Source: Paenibacillus sp. G2S3 (GTDB lineage Bacteria; Bacillota; Bacilli; Paenibacillales; Paenibacillaceae). From it: 64,000 nt of DNA. Numbering within the stretch: the stretch's first letter is position 1; the number at the start of each line of letters is the position of its first letter. Below the pieces are notes generated by a model that was not told the origin of the DNA, made no database searches, and saw only the letters and a list, made by a program, of their open reading frames with translations. A program made the translations under genes and the position numbers. The stretch is taken from positions 2,356,001 to 2,420,000 of the forward strand of contig NZ_CP126095.1 in NCBI RefSeq assembly GCF_030123105.1, in the 5' to 3' direction. Positions 8,544 through 18,389 of the stretch are shown piece by piece.

Positions 8544-8573
8544 TTGTCAATTTACCTGACTTCTGATTATAAT
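8544..8573 (+). promoter_or_regulatory. amtB promoter with overlapping GlnR/TnrA-like box
   Basis: TTGTCA (8544-8549), 18-base spacer and TATAAT (8568-8573) form a sigma-A promoter. TGTCA-N7-TGACT at 8545-8561 fits the GlnR/TnrA consensus TGTNA-N7-TNACA except for the last base. It covers the -35 region, so control of ammonium uptake by nitrogen status is likely. Confidence 0.6.
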
Positions 8574-8629
8574 GACATTAAGAGTTTCACGCTTTGTTAG
8601 AAAATATAACATTGGGGAGTGGGGTAAAG

Positions 8630-10024
8630 ATGAAAAAGAAATGGTTGATGATGTTACTGGCCATGATTACGCTGATGGTTTATCCGGTAAGTGCTTTTGC
8701 GGCGGACGGTCCAACAAATGCAGATTTGCAGGTAGGGTTGGACACCGCGTTTACCTTCCTGGCATTCATCTTAGTTTTCTTTATGCAAGCAGGGTTCGCG
8801 ATGCTTGAAGCAGGATCAGTTCGAATGAAGAATGCAGGTCACGTAGCCGGTAAGACGGTACTGACTCTGGCCATTGCGAGTGTTTGTTTCTGGGCCGTTG
8901 GTTTTGGACTTGGCTTCGGTAACGGTAATAGCTTCTTCGGTACTACAGGCTTCTTGTACGGCGGAGATTCAACAGCATCTTCATTTGAATCACTTGCATT
9001 TTCTGATGTTACTTTAAATGTTAAATTCTTATTCCAAATGGCCTTTGCAGCAGTTTCCTTAGCTATCGTATCTGGAGGTATGGCAGAACGTGCAAAGATT
9101 AGTGTGTACATTATATTCGGAATTTTATTCTCAATCGTAATTTATCCTGTCGTAGCACACTGGGTATGGGGCGGCGGTTGGTTGGCTGAGCTGGGAATGC
9201 AAGATTATGCAGGTTCCACGGTTGTCCATCTAACAGGTGCCACTGCAGCAGTAGTAGCAACCATATTGCTTAAGCCACGTCTTGGTAAGTTTAATAAAGA
9301 AGGCAAACCTGTTATTATTCCAGGACATAACCAAGTATTCACTGTACTCGGTGTGATTATCCTCTGGTTTGGTTGGTTCGGATTCAACCCAGGTAGTGCT
9401 TTGTCTCCAATGGGAGGTTTCTTCGGACACGTGGCATTAACCACGAATATCGCAGCAGCAGCAGGCGGCTTGGCGGCATTGATTGCTTCTTGGTTGTATT
9501 TTGGTAAATCTGATATTCCTGCAATGCTGAATGGTGTTCTAGCTGCACTAGTTGCGATCACTGGAGCATGTGCTTACGTTGAACCATGGGCAGCGATTAT
9601 TATTGGACTAGTAGCAGGTGCGTTCACATTCATGACTTCCCAATGGCTGGAACGTGCAGGGCTTGACGATCCGATCTATGCTTTCTCGGTACATGGTATT
9701 GCAGGGATGTGGGGTGCGGTTTCTACAGGTCTATTCGCTGCACCGGACCTTATTACTAAAGGTGCTTTGGTAGGGGAAGCAGGATTGTTCTACGGTGGAG
9801 GTTTCCACCAACTGGGTGTTCAAGTGCTTGGGGTAGTAGGAACTTTTGCTTTCGTAGCCGTGCTTTCGTTCATTATCTTATATGTAATGAAGGTAACAAC
9901 AGGACTTCGTGTTACGGAGGAAGAAGAATTGATGGGTCTGGATATCAGTGAGCATGGTACTTACGGATACCCTGAACAAATGAAATTAATCGCAGAATCG
10001 GAATCCAAAACCCTTAAACAATAA
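8630..10024 (+). CDS. amtB: Ammonium transporter (Amt family)
   Basis: Conducts ammonium across the cytoplasmic membrane as a trimer. The 464-residue chain has a cleavable signal-like N terminus (MKKKWLMMLLAMITLMVYPVSAFA) and eleven expected helices. Family motifs include MQAGFAMLEAG, DYAGSTVVHLTGA and FGWFGFNPGSA; the pore histidines are in STVVHLTG and the later FSVHGIAGMWG. The start at 8630 follows GGGGAGTGGGG; an ATG 36 bases upstream lacks a site. Unlike many bacteria there is no glnK (PII) gene beside it; a GlnD-like gene follows instead, 30 bases downstream. Confidence 0.94.
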   Translation: MKKKWLMMLLAMITLMVYPVSAFAADGPTNADLQVGLDTAFTFLAFILVFFMQAGFAMLEAGSVRMKNAGHVAGKTVLTLAIASVCFWAVGFGLGFGNGNSFFGTTGFLYGGDSTASSFESLAFSDVTLNVKFLFQMAFAAVSLAIVSGGMAERAKISVYIIFGILFSIVIYPVVAHWVWGGGWLAELGMQDYAGSTVVHLTGATAAVVATILLKPRLGKFNKEGKPVIIPGHNQVFTVLGVIILWFGWFGFNPGSALSPMGGFFGHVALTTNIAAAAGGLAALIASWLYFGKSDIPAMLNGVLAALVAITGACAYVEPWAAIIIGLVAGAFTFMTSQWLERAGLDDPIYAFSVHGIAGMWGAVSTGLFAAPDLITKGALVGEAGLFYGGGFHQLGVQVLGVVGTFAFVAVLSFIILYVMKVTTGLRVTEEEELMGLDISEHGTYGYPEQMKLIAESESKTLKQ

Positions 10025-10054
10025 TATGAATCCTCAGATAGGGAGGCGGACCGT

Positions 10055-11137
10055 GTGGCATCGATGGAGTTACCGGATGGGTATGATGAAGAAAGCTTTA
10101 GGACCATCGTTTTAGCCGGTTCGCCACAGGAACTTAGGGAGAGGCGAATTGCCTGCCAAAGTATTCTAATGGAACAGTTGAATGTAATTCCAATTGAGGA
10201 ATGGATGTTCCTTGTGAATACGATGCATGATCTTATTGCACAGACTGCAGTACTCATATGTGAGGCGCAGATGAAAGAGGCGGGCTATGGCCCGCCTCCC
10301 TGTGCTTATTCCTTTATTGTGTTCGGCAGTGGTGGAAGGCGAGAAGCCACACTGTGGAGCGATCAGGATAATGGTTTGATCCTTGAGGGTGAACCGGATG
10401 GAGAGAAGAATAGATACTTTGAATTTTTTGGAATGATGTTATCCGATCTGCTTGAAGAAGTAGGATATGAGAAATGTGCAGGCAAGGTAATGTGCTCCCA
10501 AGGGATGTGGAGGAAGACGTTATCTGAATGGAAGGAGCAGCTGAAGGAATGGAGAACCCAGTTGGAATGGGAGCCAATCCGGTATCTTATCATTTCTTCG
10601 GATATGCGCCATGTTGCGGGAAGTACGGAGTTATCAGCATTGTGGCAAGAGGCTTTCTATGAGGGTTTTATTGACAATGAGCAGTTGTCTGTGGCTGTTC
10701 TTCGCAATACGGTCCGCCATAAAGCGACTTTAAATCTGCTGGGACAGGTGTTAACAGAGCGCTTTGGGGATTATGCAGGTGGATTTGATATTAAGTATGG
10801 GGTCTATATCCCCTTAGTTAACATTGTTAGACGCTTGTCGTTATTGCATGGTATTAGAGCTAGCTCGACGTTAGACCGAATTGAAGAGCTTGAAAGGCTT
10901 CACAAGTATCAACATTTGGATGATATTCGGCGAGCTTTCTTGTTGGCGATGCGGATGCGAGTGAACACGCCATTTAGTGTCCAGAATGGCTTGTTAATCA
11001 GCAGTGATTATATTGCTGAGAGTGAACTGAAGAATAAGCAGCTGTTGTCTGAGCTGCGTGAAGGTCTGCTGCTTGTTAGACGCCTTCATCGGGTGTTGCA
11101 GCGTCAGCTCCGCTCAGCGGAAAGGTGGCGAACATGA
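10055..11137 (+). CDS. DUF294 GlnD-like nucleotidyltransferase domain protein
   Basis: A 360-residue protein with the nucleotidyltransferase motif GSGGRREATLWSDQDNG (residues 91-107, metal ligands Asp103 and Asp105), as in the DUF294 family related to the N-terminal half of GlnD. The C-terminal region (from about residue 200) matches the DUF294_C helical bundle. The GTG start is supported by GGGAGG at eight bases. It sits directly behind amtB and overlaps the next gene by four bases (ATGA), so the three genes are one transcriptional unit. A role in modifying or sensing a nitrogen-signalling partner is inferred from context; the substrate is unknown. Confidence 0.8.
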   Translation: MASMELPDGYDEESFRTIVLAGSPQELRERRIACQSILMEQLNVIPIEEWMFLVNTMHDLIAQTAVLICEAQMKEAGYGPPPCAYSFIVFGSGGRREATLWSDQDNGLILEGEPDGEKNRYFEFFGMMLSDLLEEVGYEKCAGKVMCSQGMWRKTLSEWKEQLKEWRTQLEWEPIRYLIISSDMRHVAGSTELSALWQEAFYEGFIDNEQLSVAVLRNTVRHKATLNLLGQVLTERFGDYAGGFDIKYGVYIPLVNIVRRLSLLHGIRASSTLDRIEELERLHKYQHLDDIRRAFLLAMRMRVNTPFSVQNGLLISSDYIAESELKNKQLLSELREGLLLVRRLHRVLQRQLRSAERWRT

Positions 11138-11883
11138 GGGAGCCAAACAAGAATGGAGGATTCTGGAATAACCTAAGGCAAGGTGGAATGCCGTCGGCAA
11201 TCGCTTCGATGAGAGGTGGAGAAACGGCTCAACAGACTGCGCAGCAAATGGCTTATCTCCGATCACTTATGCGTGAGAAGCGTCGTCCTGAGGTGTTACG
11301 TACTCCGCTGTCTGAACTGGAGACGGTTATATTTGATTTAGAGACGACGGGATTTTCTCATCAGCATGGGGATGAAATTATGTCGTTTGGTGCAATTAAG
11401 GTTGTGGGACAGGTAATTAAGGAAGATGAAATCTTTTATACCTTGGTGAATTGTCAGACGGCGATTCCAGAGGATATTACAAGGTTAACAGGGATAACGG
11501 AAGAAATGACACAATCCGCCCCCTCCTTAATCGATGGTCTTCATAATTTCATGTCCTTTGTCGGGCAGAATGTGTTGGTAGCACATGCAAGCTCACATGA
11601 TAAAGCTTTTCTAAATGCTGCGCTATGGAAAACTTCTAAAGTTCAGCTAACACACCGGGTGCTGGACACGATGATGCTTGCACGTTGGCTTGAGCCACAG
11701 CGAAGTAACTATACGCTCGATGAGCTGTTATATGTCCATGAAATTCCGATTCGTGGACGTCACAATGCGTTAGAAGATGCCAAAATGACTGCCCAGCTGT
11801 GGGTGGCTTATCTTCGAGAAATTTCGGAGCGGGGCCAAGTAGATACCTTAGGTGATTTATATGCTTATTTAAGTAGAACGTGA
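11134..11883 (+). CDS. DnaQ-like 3'-5' exonuclease
   Basis: A 249-residue DEDDh exonuclease domain protein: Exo I VIFDLETTGF (Asp68, Glu70), Exo II around VAHASSHDKAFL, and Exo III HNALEDAKMTAQL. It resembles the stand-alone DnaQ/PolC exonuclease domain and removes nucleotides from DNA or RNA 3' ends. The start at 11134 is preferred because ATG overlaps the upstream TGA (ATGA) and AAAGGTGG precedes it; a GTG at 11125 is weaker. The first 55 residues are a charged extension. Its C-terminal end overlaps the convergent JAMM gene by 19 bases. Confidence 0.85.
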   Translation: MREPNKNGGFWNNLRQGGMPSAIASMRGGETAQQTAQQMAYLRSLMREKRRPEVLRTPLSELETVIFDLETTGFSHQHGDEIMSFGAIKVVGQVIKEDEIFYTLVNCQTAIPEDITRLTGITEEMTQSAPSLIDGLHNFMSFVGQNVLVAHASSHDKAFLNAALWKTSKVQLTHRVLDTMMLARWLEPQRSNYTLDELLYVHEIPIRGRHNALEDAKMTAQLWVAYLREISERGQVDTLGDLYAYLSRT

Positions 11884-12341
11884 AGCGGGGCTTGAGTTAG
11901 TTCAGGGAAAGAGCTTCCTTGTTCATTTGGCAACCGCTCAACATAAAATCCATTCAGAAATGGAGAGTGGCCATCTTCAGTTCTGGGAGAACCAATAAGG
12001 TAGACCTTAAATTCAGGCCCTAGTGCTGCTAATCCTTTATAATCGGCGACCGAAGGTATAGGTTCTGAATTTGGGTGGGAATGAAATAAACCGATGAGTG
12101 TCGGCTCATTGTAAAGAACATGAATCCACTCTTCGGGGTGAGGAGTAAATGTGTGCAGCGGGTCTGGCGCTACGTTGCGCATAGGTACGTAAGTATCAAT
12201 GAGCATGCCACCCGCTGCGGCAGCACCCAGCAGGACTCCACATGCTTCATGAGGATAACTGGACAGCAGGTGCTTCCCCAGTGCTTGCTGTACGGAATAT
12301 TTCAGTCTTATAGGCTGGACATTTCCCTGTGCTGCTGCCAT
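11865..12341 (-). CDS. JAMM/MPN metallopeptidase (M67 family)
   Basis: A 158-residue single-domain protein with the complete JAMM zinc site: Glu32 in HEACGVLLG, then HSHPNSEPIPSVAD giving His87, His89 and Asp100. Bacterial M67 proteins of this kind (for example Mec+ type) remove C-terminal residues from sulfur-carrier proteins or act as isopeptidases; no ubiquitin-like partner is visible nearby, so the substrate is unknown. GAGAGGGG precedes the ATG. Confidence 0.85.
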   Translation of the reverse strand: MAAAQGNVQPIRLKYSVQQALGKHLLSSYPHEACGVLLGAAAAGGMLIDTYVPMRNVAPDPLHTFTPHPEEWIHVLYNEPTLIGLFHSHPNSEPIPSVADYKGLAALGPEFKVYLIGSPRTEDGHSPFLNGFYVERLPNEQGSSFPELTQAPLHVLLK

Positions 12342-12492
12342 TTGTTTACCCCTCTCTCTTCATTAGGGTTTCGTCGCTGACGAAGCCCTCTTTTTATATT
12401 TCTTTTTTGTCTAAAAAATGGATGGTTTGAAATTGAAGTTAATGGGGGTACAATAGTAGAAAACTATTCCATTAGAAAAGGAACAGATCCCT

Positions 12493-13056
12493 ATGAAAGC
12501 AGTCAATAAATTGAATATCACGATAGTGATTCTTATTGCATGTGTGGCTGTGTTTGCGGTGTGGCATAATCGTGAGCCGAAGGCTACCGCTGTTTTTGGA
12601 CAACAAGATGAGCCACCAATGAAAATAGGGCCTAAGGCCGGACTGCTCGCTCCTTCATTTTCACTCCAAGGAACGGATGGGACTACCTATGTAGTTGATG
12701 GACCACGAGAGAAGGCGGTCCTCGTTAATTTCTGGGCATCTTGGTGTGATCCCTGCCAGCAGGAGGCTCCAGAGCTTAATGCCATGGCTACTAAGTATAA
12801 GGATGTTCTAGATATTTACGGGATTAATGTGAGTAGTCAGGATTATAAACCTAATGCAGAACGTTTTATCAAGAAATACGGTCTTGTATTCCCGGTTATG
12901 TTTGATGTGAAAGATGAAGTGTATAGCAAATATAACGGAGCTGTATTTCCTACCAACGTGCTTATAGACAAGAATGGCGTGATCTCAGAAATTATTCTGG
13001 GCATTCTTAGTGCTGAAGAGCTGGAGAAGAAAATTATCAAGCTTACCGAATCATAA
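12493..13056 (+). CDS. Membrane-anchored TlpA/ResA-like thiol-disulfide oxidoreductase
   Basis: A 187-residue protein with an N-terminal membrane anchor (residues 8-24) and an extracytoplasmic thioredoxin fold. The active site is WASWCDPC (Cys85, Cys88) and the cis-proline loop is VFPTN. It probably reduces disulfides in apocytochromes or other exported proteins, like ResA or StoA; CcdA and other cytochrome genes are not adjacent, so the precise role is open. AAAAGGAACAG lies upstream of the ATG. Confidence 0.87.
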   Translation: MKAVNKLNITIVILIACVAVFAVWHNREPKATAVFGQQDEPPMKIGPKAGLLAPSFSLQGTDGTTYVVDGPREKAVLVNFWASWCDPCQQEAPELNAMATKYKDVLDIYGINVSSQDYKPNAERFIKKYGLVFPVMFDVKDEVYSKYNGAVFPTNVLIDKNGVISEIILGILSAEELEKKIIKLTES

Positions 13057-13084
13057 AGAATCTACACCTAAGCATTATAAAAGG

Positions 13085-13123
13085 CCCCCTTCATTACAGT
13101 TAGACTGTTGAAGGGGGTTCTTT
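13085..13123 (+). terminator. Rho-independent terminator
   Basis: CCCCCTTCA pairs with TGAAGGGGG, followed by TTCTTTG. Convergent with cimA. Confidence 0.75.
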
Positions 13124-13152
13124 GTCATATAAATGCTTATGAACGGTATGAA

Positions 13153-14772
13153 TTAATGATTTACCAGGCCTCTAGGTTCATTACTGCCAGACTTTTCATT
13201 CTCCAGCGAGAGCTGATTCAGTAGTGCGTAACGCATACTGTCAACAAGCGCCTCCCAGCTGGCTTCGATTACGTTACTGGAGACGCCAACGGTACTCCAG
13301 GTGTCTGTGAAATTCTTAGATTCAATCAATACCCGTACCTTCGCAGCAGTCTGATCCTGTTCATCTATTACACGGACTTTATAGTCGGATAGATGCATAT
13401 CTTTCAACTGCGGGAAGTAGGTCTGCAGTGCTTTACGAAGAGCGTTGTCGAGTGCGTTGACCGGACCGTTACCTTCAGCAGCGGTATAAAGGTTCTCATT
13501 GCCAACCTTCAGTTTAACGAAGGCTTCGGATACTACTGGATGCTCTGCGTTTTTTTCGACTAACATCTTAAAGGATTCAAAAGTAAAGGTTTCATTCATC
13601 TCGCCAGTAGCTTCACGAAGCAGCAGCTCCAGTGAGGCGTCGGCACCTTCAAATTGATAACCTTGATGCTCCATCGTTTTGATCTTCTCGATCACCCGCC
13701 GAGCTTGCTCGCTGCTTGGGTCTAAATTCAAACCCATGTCCTGCGCCTTGGAGAGCACATTGCTCTGTCCAGCCAGCTCAGAGACTAGCACACGTTGTTT
13801 GTTCCCAACAAGCTCAGGAGCGATGTGCTCATAGGTCCGTGAATCACGCATGATAGCGGAGACGTGGATTCCGCCTTTGTGTGCGAAAGCTGCATTTCCG
13901 ACATAAGGCTGATTTACCGGCAGATTAACATTCGCGACTTCGCTGATGTAGCGGGCGGTGTTGGTAAGCTGTGGTAAAGAATCACCTGGAATACAGTGGT
14001 ATCCCATTTTGAGCTGAAGGGTAGGGATGATAGAACATAAATTAGCATTGCCGCATCGTTCACCGTAACCATTAATGGTACCTTGAACCTGCCGTGCTCC
14101 AGCACCGATAGCGCTAAGAGTATTAGCTACCGCCAGCTCACAGTCATTGTGAGTGTGAATTCCGAGATTTGCCCCAGGTAATTGCCCAGCCAAAGCAGTA
14201 ACAATCTCATGAATTTCAAAAGGTAACGTTCCACCGTTGGTATCGCACATTACAAGCCAATCTGCTCCGGCTTCCCGGGCTTTGGACAGAACGGCCGCTG
14301 CATATTCAGGATTGTTCTTGTATCCATCAAAGAAATGCTCGGCATCAAAAATTACTTCAAGGCCTTTACGTTTCAAGTAGGATATGGAGTCGCCAATCAT
14401 GGCGAGATTCTCCTCAAGTGTAGTCTGTAATGCAGTGTGTACATGAAAATCCCAAGATTTTCCGACGAGTGTAGCAGCAGGAACTCCTGCATCAATCATA
14501 CGTTTTAAATTGTCATCGTTTTCGGCCAAGGAATTCTTCCGCCGTGTGCTGCCAAACGCTGTGATTTTGGCGTTCAGATGAAGCTCCTTGACTCTTTTGA
14601 AAAATTCAATGTCTTTATTGTTGCTTCCCGGGATGCCACCTTCAATATAGTGCACACCCAGATCATCGAGCTTCTTGGCAATCTTCAGCTTGTCGTCAGC
14701 CGACAGACTGATGCCTTCACCTTGGGTGCCGTCGCGTAATGTAGTATCGAAGATGGAGATGGACTTAGACAT
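13153..14772 (-). CDS. cimA: Citramalate synthase
   Basis: Condenses pyruvate and acetyl-CoA to citramalate, the entry to threonine-independent isoleucine synthesis. The 539-residue chain begins MSKSISIFDTTLRDGTQGEG, the HMGL-like TIM-barrel signature, has HTHNDCELAVANTL, and ends in a LeuA dimer regulatory domain from about residue 400. Length and the N-terminal pattern favour CimA over LeuA. The start at 14772 has AGGAGG six bases upstream; an in-frame ATG 54 bases earlier is poorer. The upstream region holds a TATAAT on the reverse strand near 14869 but no T-box was found. Confidence 0.88.
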   Translation of the reverse strand: MSKSISIFDTTLRDGTQGEGISLSADDKLKIAKKLDDLGVHYIEGGIPGSNNKDIEFFKRVKELHLNAKITAFGSTRRKNSLAENDDNLKRMIDAGVPAATLVGKSWDFHVHTALQTTLEENLAMIGDSISYLKRKGLEVIFDAEHFFDGYKNNPEYAAAVLSKAREAGADWLVMCDTNGGTLPFEIHEIVTALAGQLPGANLGIHTHNDCELAVANTLSAIGAGARQVQGTINGYGERCGNANLCSIIPTLQLKMGYHCIPGDSLPQLTNTARYISEVANVNLPVNQPYVGNAAFAHKGGIHVSAIMRDSRTYEHIAPELVGNKQRVLVSELAGQSNVLSKAQDMGLNLDPSSEQARRVIEKIKTMEHQGYQFEGADASLELLLREATGEMNETFTFESFKMLVEKNAEHPVVSEAFVKLKVGNENLYTAAEGNGPVNALDNALRKALQTYFPQLKDMHLSDYKVRVIDEQDQTAAKVRVLIESKNFTDTWSTVGVSSNVIEASWEALVDSMRYALLNQLSLENEKSGSNEPRGLVNH

Positions 14773-14951
14773 GAGTGTCCTCCTAAAAGTTTTGTAAGCT
14801 TCGTCTTCCGGATTCACTTCGTGCAAAACTCACATCGGAAGCATTGGCAAGGGAAATGAATTTATACATTATAGCATTTTTACGCGGGAATGTAACAAAG
14901 AACTTTACAGCCTCTTAAGTTGACCTAACCGCAGCGTAGAGGTATTCTAAA

Positions 14952-16283
14952 TTGGACAATAGAGACCCTGAGGATAAGAAGGTAGATATTGTGCAGAATG
15001 TTGATCAGTATTATCCAACGAGTGGCAGGGTTATCCTGCATGTGGATATGAATGCTTTTTATTGCTCAGTGCATGAGGCAGAGGACCCCGACCAATTCAG
15101 AGGTAAAGCTACAGCGGTTGCAGGTAGTGTTGAATTACGGAAAGGGATTATTGTTACTTGTTCGTATGTCGCCCGCAGATTGGGGATTTCGACGGGTATG
15201 CAAGTTCAGAAGGCGCTTCGTATTTGTCCATCGCTTATCGTTATTAAGCCGGACTTCCATTTATACCGTAAATATTCTAATGCGTTTATGCAGATTGCTT
15301 ACAGCTATACACCGTTATTGGAAGCAGTGTCGATAGATGAATGTTACTTAGATATAACCGGCTCCAGGCAATTCGGTACTCCCATGGAAATTGCGGAAAC
15401 CATTCAACGCCGTATAATGGAAGAATTGGGCTTGCCATGCTCCATTGGTATTGCTCCAAATAAGCTCCTGGCGAAGATGGCCTCGGATTTAAAAAAACCA
15501 AATGGCATTTCGGTGCTGCGGCTGCGGGATGTACCTAAGATTTTATGGGACAAGCCATGTAATGAAATGTTCGGTATCGGTGGAAAAACGGCAGAGAAGC
15601 TCCGTAAGCTGGGAATTTACAGCATTGGTCAATTAGCGGCGTCTGATGAGAAAATGCTGGTTGAGAATTTTGGAGTTATGGGCTCATGGCTAAAGCGTGC
15701 AGGGAACGGCATCGATCATGGGATAGTAAATCCTGAGCGAGAGCAAAGTAAGTCGATCGGACACACCACTACACTACCGCGGGATGTTATTGGCCTTGCT
15801 GAGGTACGCCCCATTTTGCTGAATCTAAGTGATCAGGTAGCGCGGCGCTTGCGAAAGCAAGGGCTTGTGGCTTCAGGTGTGCAGCTTACCATTCGGACGC
15901 CGGATATGAAGACGATTACTCGTTCGCGGCAGCTTGAGGCGCCTTCAGAGAGTGGAGAAGATATCTACAAGTCTGTCTGTGACCTGTATGTTCGACATTG
16001 GAATGGCGAGAAGCCAGTGAGACTGCTTGGTGTGACCTTGCAAGGATTAATCGCAAAAGAGGATTCTGCAATTCAGCTGGATTTGTTCGATTACGAACAG
16101 CAGCCTAAGAAAGAGTCACTGACCAAGGCCATGGATATGCTTCGCAATAAGTTTGGTGAAAATGCAGTTTTGACCGCTGGGATGTTAAGTGACACCCATT
16201 CTGCAAGACTCCGAAATCATAAGGAACGGGGTACCTCGCTGCAAAAGGATAACCTGCTGTCTGTAGAGTCAGATAATGAGTGA
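14952..16283 (+). CDS. dinB: DNA polymerase IV (Y-family)
   Basis: Error-prone translesion polymerase. The 443-residue protein has the Y-family motifs HVDMNAFYCSVHEAEDP and SIDECYLDIT carrying the catalytic acidic residues, GIAPNKLLAKMASDLKKPNG in the palm, and a little-finger domain after residue 250. A beta-clamp-like QLDLFDYE segment is near residue 376. A TTG start with a GAGGT site is used; about 24 residues precede the core domain. No LexA box was recognised upstream. Confidence 0.92.
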   Translation: MDNRDPEDKKVDIVQNVDQYYPTSGRVILHVDMNAFYCSVHEAEDPDQFRGKATAVAGSVELRKGIIVTCSYVARRLGISTGMQVQKALRICPSLIVIKPDFHLYRKYSNAFMQIAYSYTPLLEAVSIDECYLDITGSRQFGTPMEIAETIQRRIMEELGLPCSIGIAPNKLLAKMASDLKKPNGISVLRLRDVPKILWDKPCNEMFGIGGKTAEKLRKLGIYSIGQLAASDEKMLVENFGVMGSWLKRAGNGIDHGIVNPEREQSKSIGHTTTLPRDVIGLAEVRPILLNLSDQVARRLRKQGLVASGVQLTIRTPDMKTITRSRQLEAPSESGEDIYKSVCDLYVRHWNGEKPVRLLGVTLQGLIAKEDSAIQLDLFDYEQQPKKESLTKAMDMLRNKFGENAVLTAGMLSDTHSARLRNHKERGTSLQKDNLLSVESDNE

Positions 16284-16355
16284 CAAGAACGTTCTGCGAC
16301 GTGTCGAAATAGAGGCTTCAGAATGCGTCAGAAATGCAAACGTATTGAAAATCAA

Positions 16356-16384
16356 TTGAAATTGTATGCTTTTTATATTAATAT
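16356..16384 (+). promoter_or_regulatory. Promoter of the ferredoxin gene
   Basis: TTGAAA, 17-base spacer, TAATAT. It lies about 60 bases before the coding start. Confidence 0.6.
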
Positions 16385-16395
16385 GAGAAAAATAA

Positions 16396-16686
<291 letters not shown>

Positions 16687-16720
16687 TTACTCGATAAAGA
16701 GTAACGTGCGACACCACATA

Positions 16721-16767
16721 AAGACATCTCCTGCGAACTTTTTTGTTCAGCTAGGGATGTCTTTTTT
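16721..16767 (+). terminator. Ferredoxin gene terminator
   Basis: AAGACATC pairs with GATGTCTT across a loop of about 27 bases; TTTTTT follows. Confidence 0.75.
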
Positions 16768-16821
16768 GCTATGTCTGACCGATATTAATAAGGAAGGAAT
16801 TATAAACTCTCGGAGGTACCG

Positions 16822-18255
16822 ATGAAGAACTCACAGCACCTCAAAGCATATGTACAGATGCACCCAGATAATAAAATGGCATGGTACTTGCTGGGGAAGG
16901 AATACTATAAGAACGGTCAACATGGAAAAGCTAATTATTGCTTCAATCAGGCCGGTGAAGTGTATGAGGCTTTCGAGCATAGTAAGGTACCTGCTGAAAT
17001 GCTACGCGAATACGAAGAGGGATTGCTGCAGGCGAGTCGCCAGCGTGAGCGCGGCCAACATAGATTGAGATACATATCACTGGCGCTAATGCTTCTTATA
17101 CTATTAATGGTACCTTCAGCAGTGGCTCCAGGTATTGGTGTTACAGAAGACCAGGAAGTGTTTCAAGATACGCCTGTTTCAGAAGTCAAGAATCTGCCAG
17201 ATCCAAAAGACTCCGCCCAAGAGCCTGTTATCGAGGTGGAAAAAGTGAGATATACAGCGCAAGAGAATGTAGCTGCGGCTTCGCAAGGGAAGGTAATGGC
17301 GAAGATGCTGATGCGTAAAGAACCTTTTCAAGCTGCTGCATTAGGGCTGGGGCGAGAAGGAAAGTGGCTGCTCTGGAAGGAGAAGCTTCCGCTAAATTTC
17401 ACGCTGCAAAAGAATGGAAAGGGACGGATGGTGTACCAGTCTTACGATCCTAAGACATGTGCTTGTGAGCCGCCAGAGCAAGGGCAGCTCGCCAAGGATG
17501 CAGCAGAATGGCAGGGTGATCAAGAGGAGCTTGCCACACTATGGAGTGCAATCCGGGCTTATCAAGATGATAAAGGGAAGCTTCCAAATACATTAGCGGA
17601 TTTGACAGGATCTTTTCCTGAGAACTGGATTGGTGGAACGACTACCGTCATGAAGCGGGAATTCAGCCCTCTTAAAGCGGTGGCTACGAACAAAATGGCA
17701 TTGGGAACAGAAGACACAACGGAGCCTCCAAGCTCAACTAAATATGGTGTGAGGGGTATACCGACAGCATTAAGTGTGAGTGGAAGTGTTGCGAATGATG
17801 TTCCTTTTTTTGATCAGCCGCTAAGGGTCGTTGTGGATAAACAAAATCATCGATTGGCCGTAGTCAGCGGTTCTATTATTCTACGAAATTATGCGGTAGG
17901 ACTTGGCGGAGATAAAACACCGGAGGGTAACTTCGTTATTACAGATAAAGTAGTCAATCCGAATGGTCGAGATGATGGGGATTTCGGAAGCAGAGGACTT
18001 CAGCTTTCGGATAGTAATTATGCTATTCACGGCACGAATGAACCTGAGAGTGTTGGGAAGGATGAATCCCTTGGATGTATTCGAATGGGGCGAGAAGATG
18101 TGGAGGAGCTATTCGCGCTGATTCCTAAAGGTACAGAAGTAGTAATTAGTAAAGGGGTTCTGCCTGAAAAGCAGATTGTGCCGGCTAAACGATTCAGCTC
18201 TACTGCTAAGCATGATCAGACCAACCCCCACAAAGTATACCACTGGCTGAATTAG
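16822..18255 (+). CDS. Membrane-anchored L,D-transpeptidase (YkuD domain)
   Basis: A 477-residue protein. Residues 1-60 form a TPR-like cytosolic segment (HPDNKMAWYLLGKEYYKNG), residues about 80-97 a membrane helix, then a linker of some 200 residues, and a C-terminal YkuD domain. The catalytic motif is visible as HGTNEPESVG followed by SLGCIRM, where the Cys is the nucleophile. Such enzymes make or modify 3-3 peptidoglycan crosslinks, often in spores. The linker carries a Cys-x-Cys (TCACEP). The topology (cytosolic TPR plus external YkuD) is typical of Paenibacillus homologues. Confidence 0.85.
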   Translation: MKNSQHLKAYVQMHPDNKMAWYLLGKEYYKNGQHGKANYCFNQAGEVYEAFEHSKVPAEMLREYEEGLLQASRQRERGQHRLRYISLALMLLILLMVPSAVAPGIGVTEDQEVFQDTPVSEVKNLPDPKDSAQEPVIEVEKVRYTAQENVAAASQGKVMAKMLMRKEPFQAAALGLGREGKWLLWKEKLPLNFTLQKNGKGRMVYQSYDPKTCACEPPEQGQLAKDAAEWQGDQEELATLWSAIRAYQDDKGKLPNTLADLTGSFPENWIGGTTTVMKREFSPLKAVATNKMALGTEDTTEPPSSTKYGVRGIPTALSVSGSVANDVPFFDQPLRVVVDKQNHRLAVVSGSIILRNYAVGLGGDKTPEGNFVITDKVVNPNGRDDGDFGSRGLQLSDSNYAIHGTNEPESVGKDESLGCIRMGREDVEELFALIPKGTEVVISKGVLPEKQIVPAKRFSSTAKHDQTNPHKVYHWLN

Positions 18256-18389
18256 TTTCCTGCAACGATAAACAGAACGATGATTAGAAGAATTAGTAAA
18301 GTTAAACTGACGCCAATCCACATCAGCGCTTTACGGTTAACTTCTTCTTTCTTTTGCTGCAAAGTTGGTGGTTTACGTTTAGTTGACAT
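18252..18389 (-). CDS. Small single-pass membrane protein
   Basis: A 45-residue protein: a basic head (MSTKRKPPTLQQKKEEVNRK) and one C-terminal helix (MWIGVSLTLLILLIIVLFIV). The start at 18389 is chosen because AGAAGG lies ten bases upstream; a longer frame to 18494 has no site. Its stop overlaps the L,D-transpeptidase stop by four bases (convergent). Function unknown. Confidence 0.6.
   Translation of the reverse strand: MSTKRKPPTLQQKKEEVNRKALMWIGVSLTLLILLIIVLFIVAGN

Noticed and set aside
14773..14951. T-box leader for cimA
   Set aside because: No specifier stem or the conserved T-box sequence could be recognised in this short gap.
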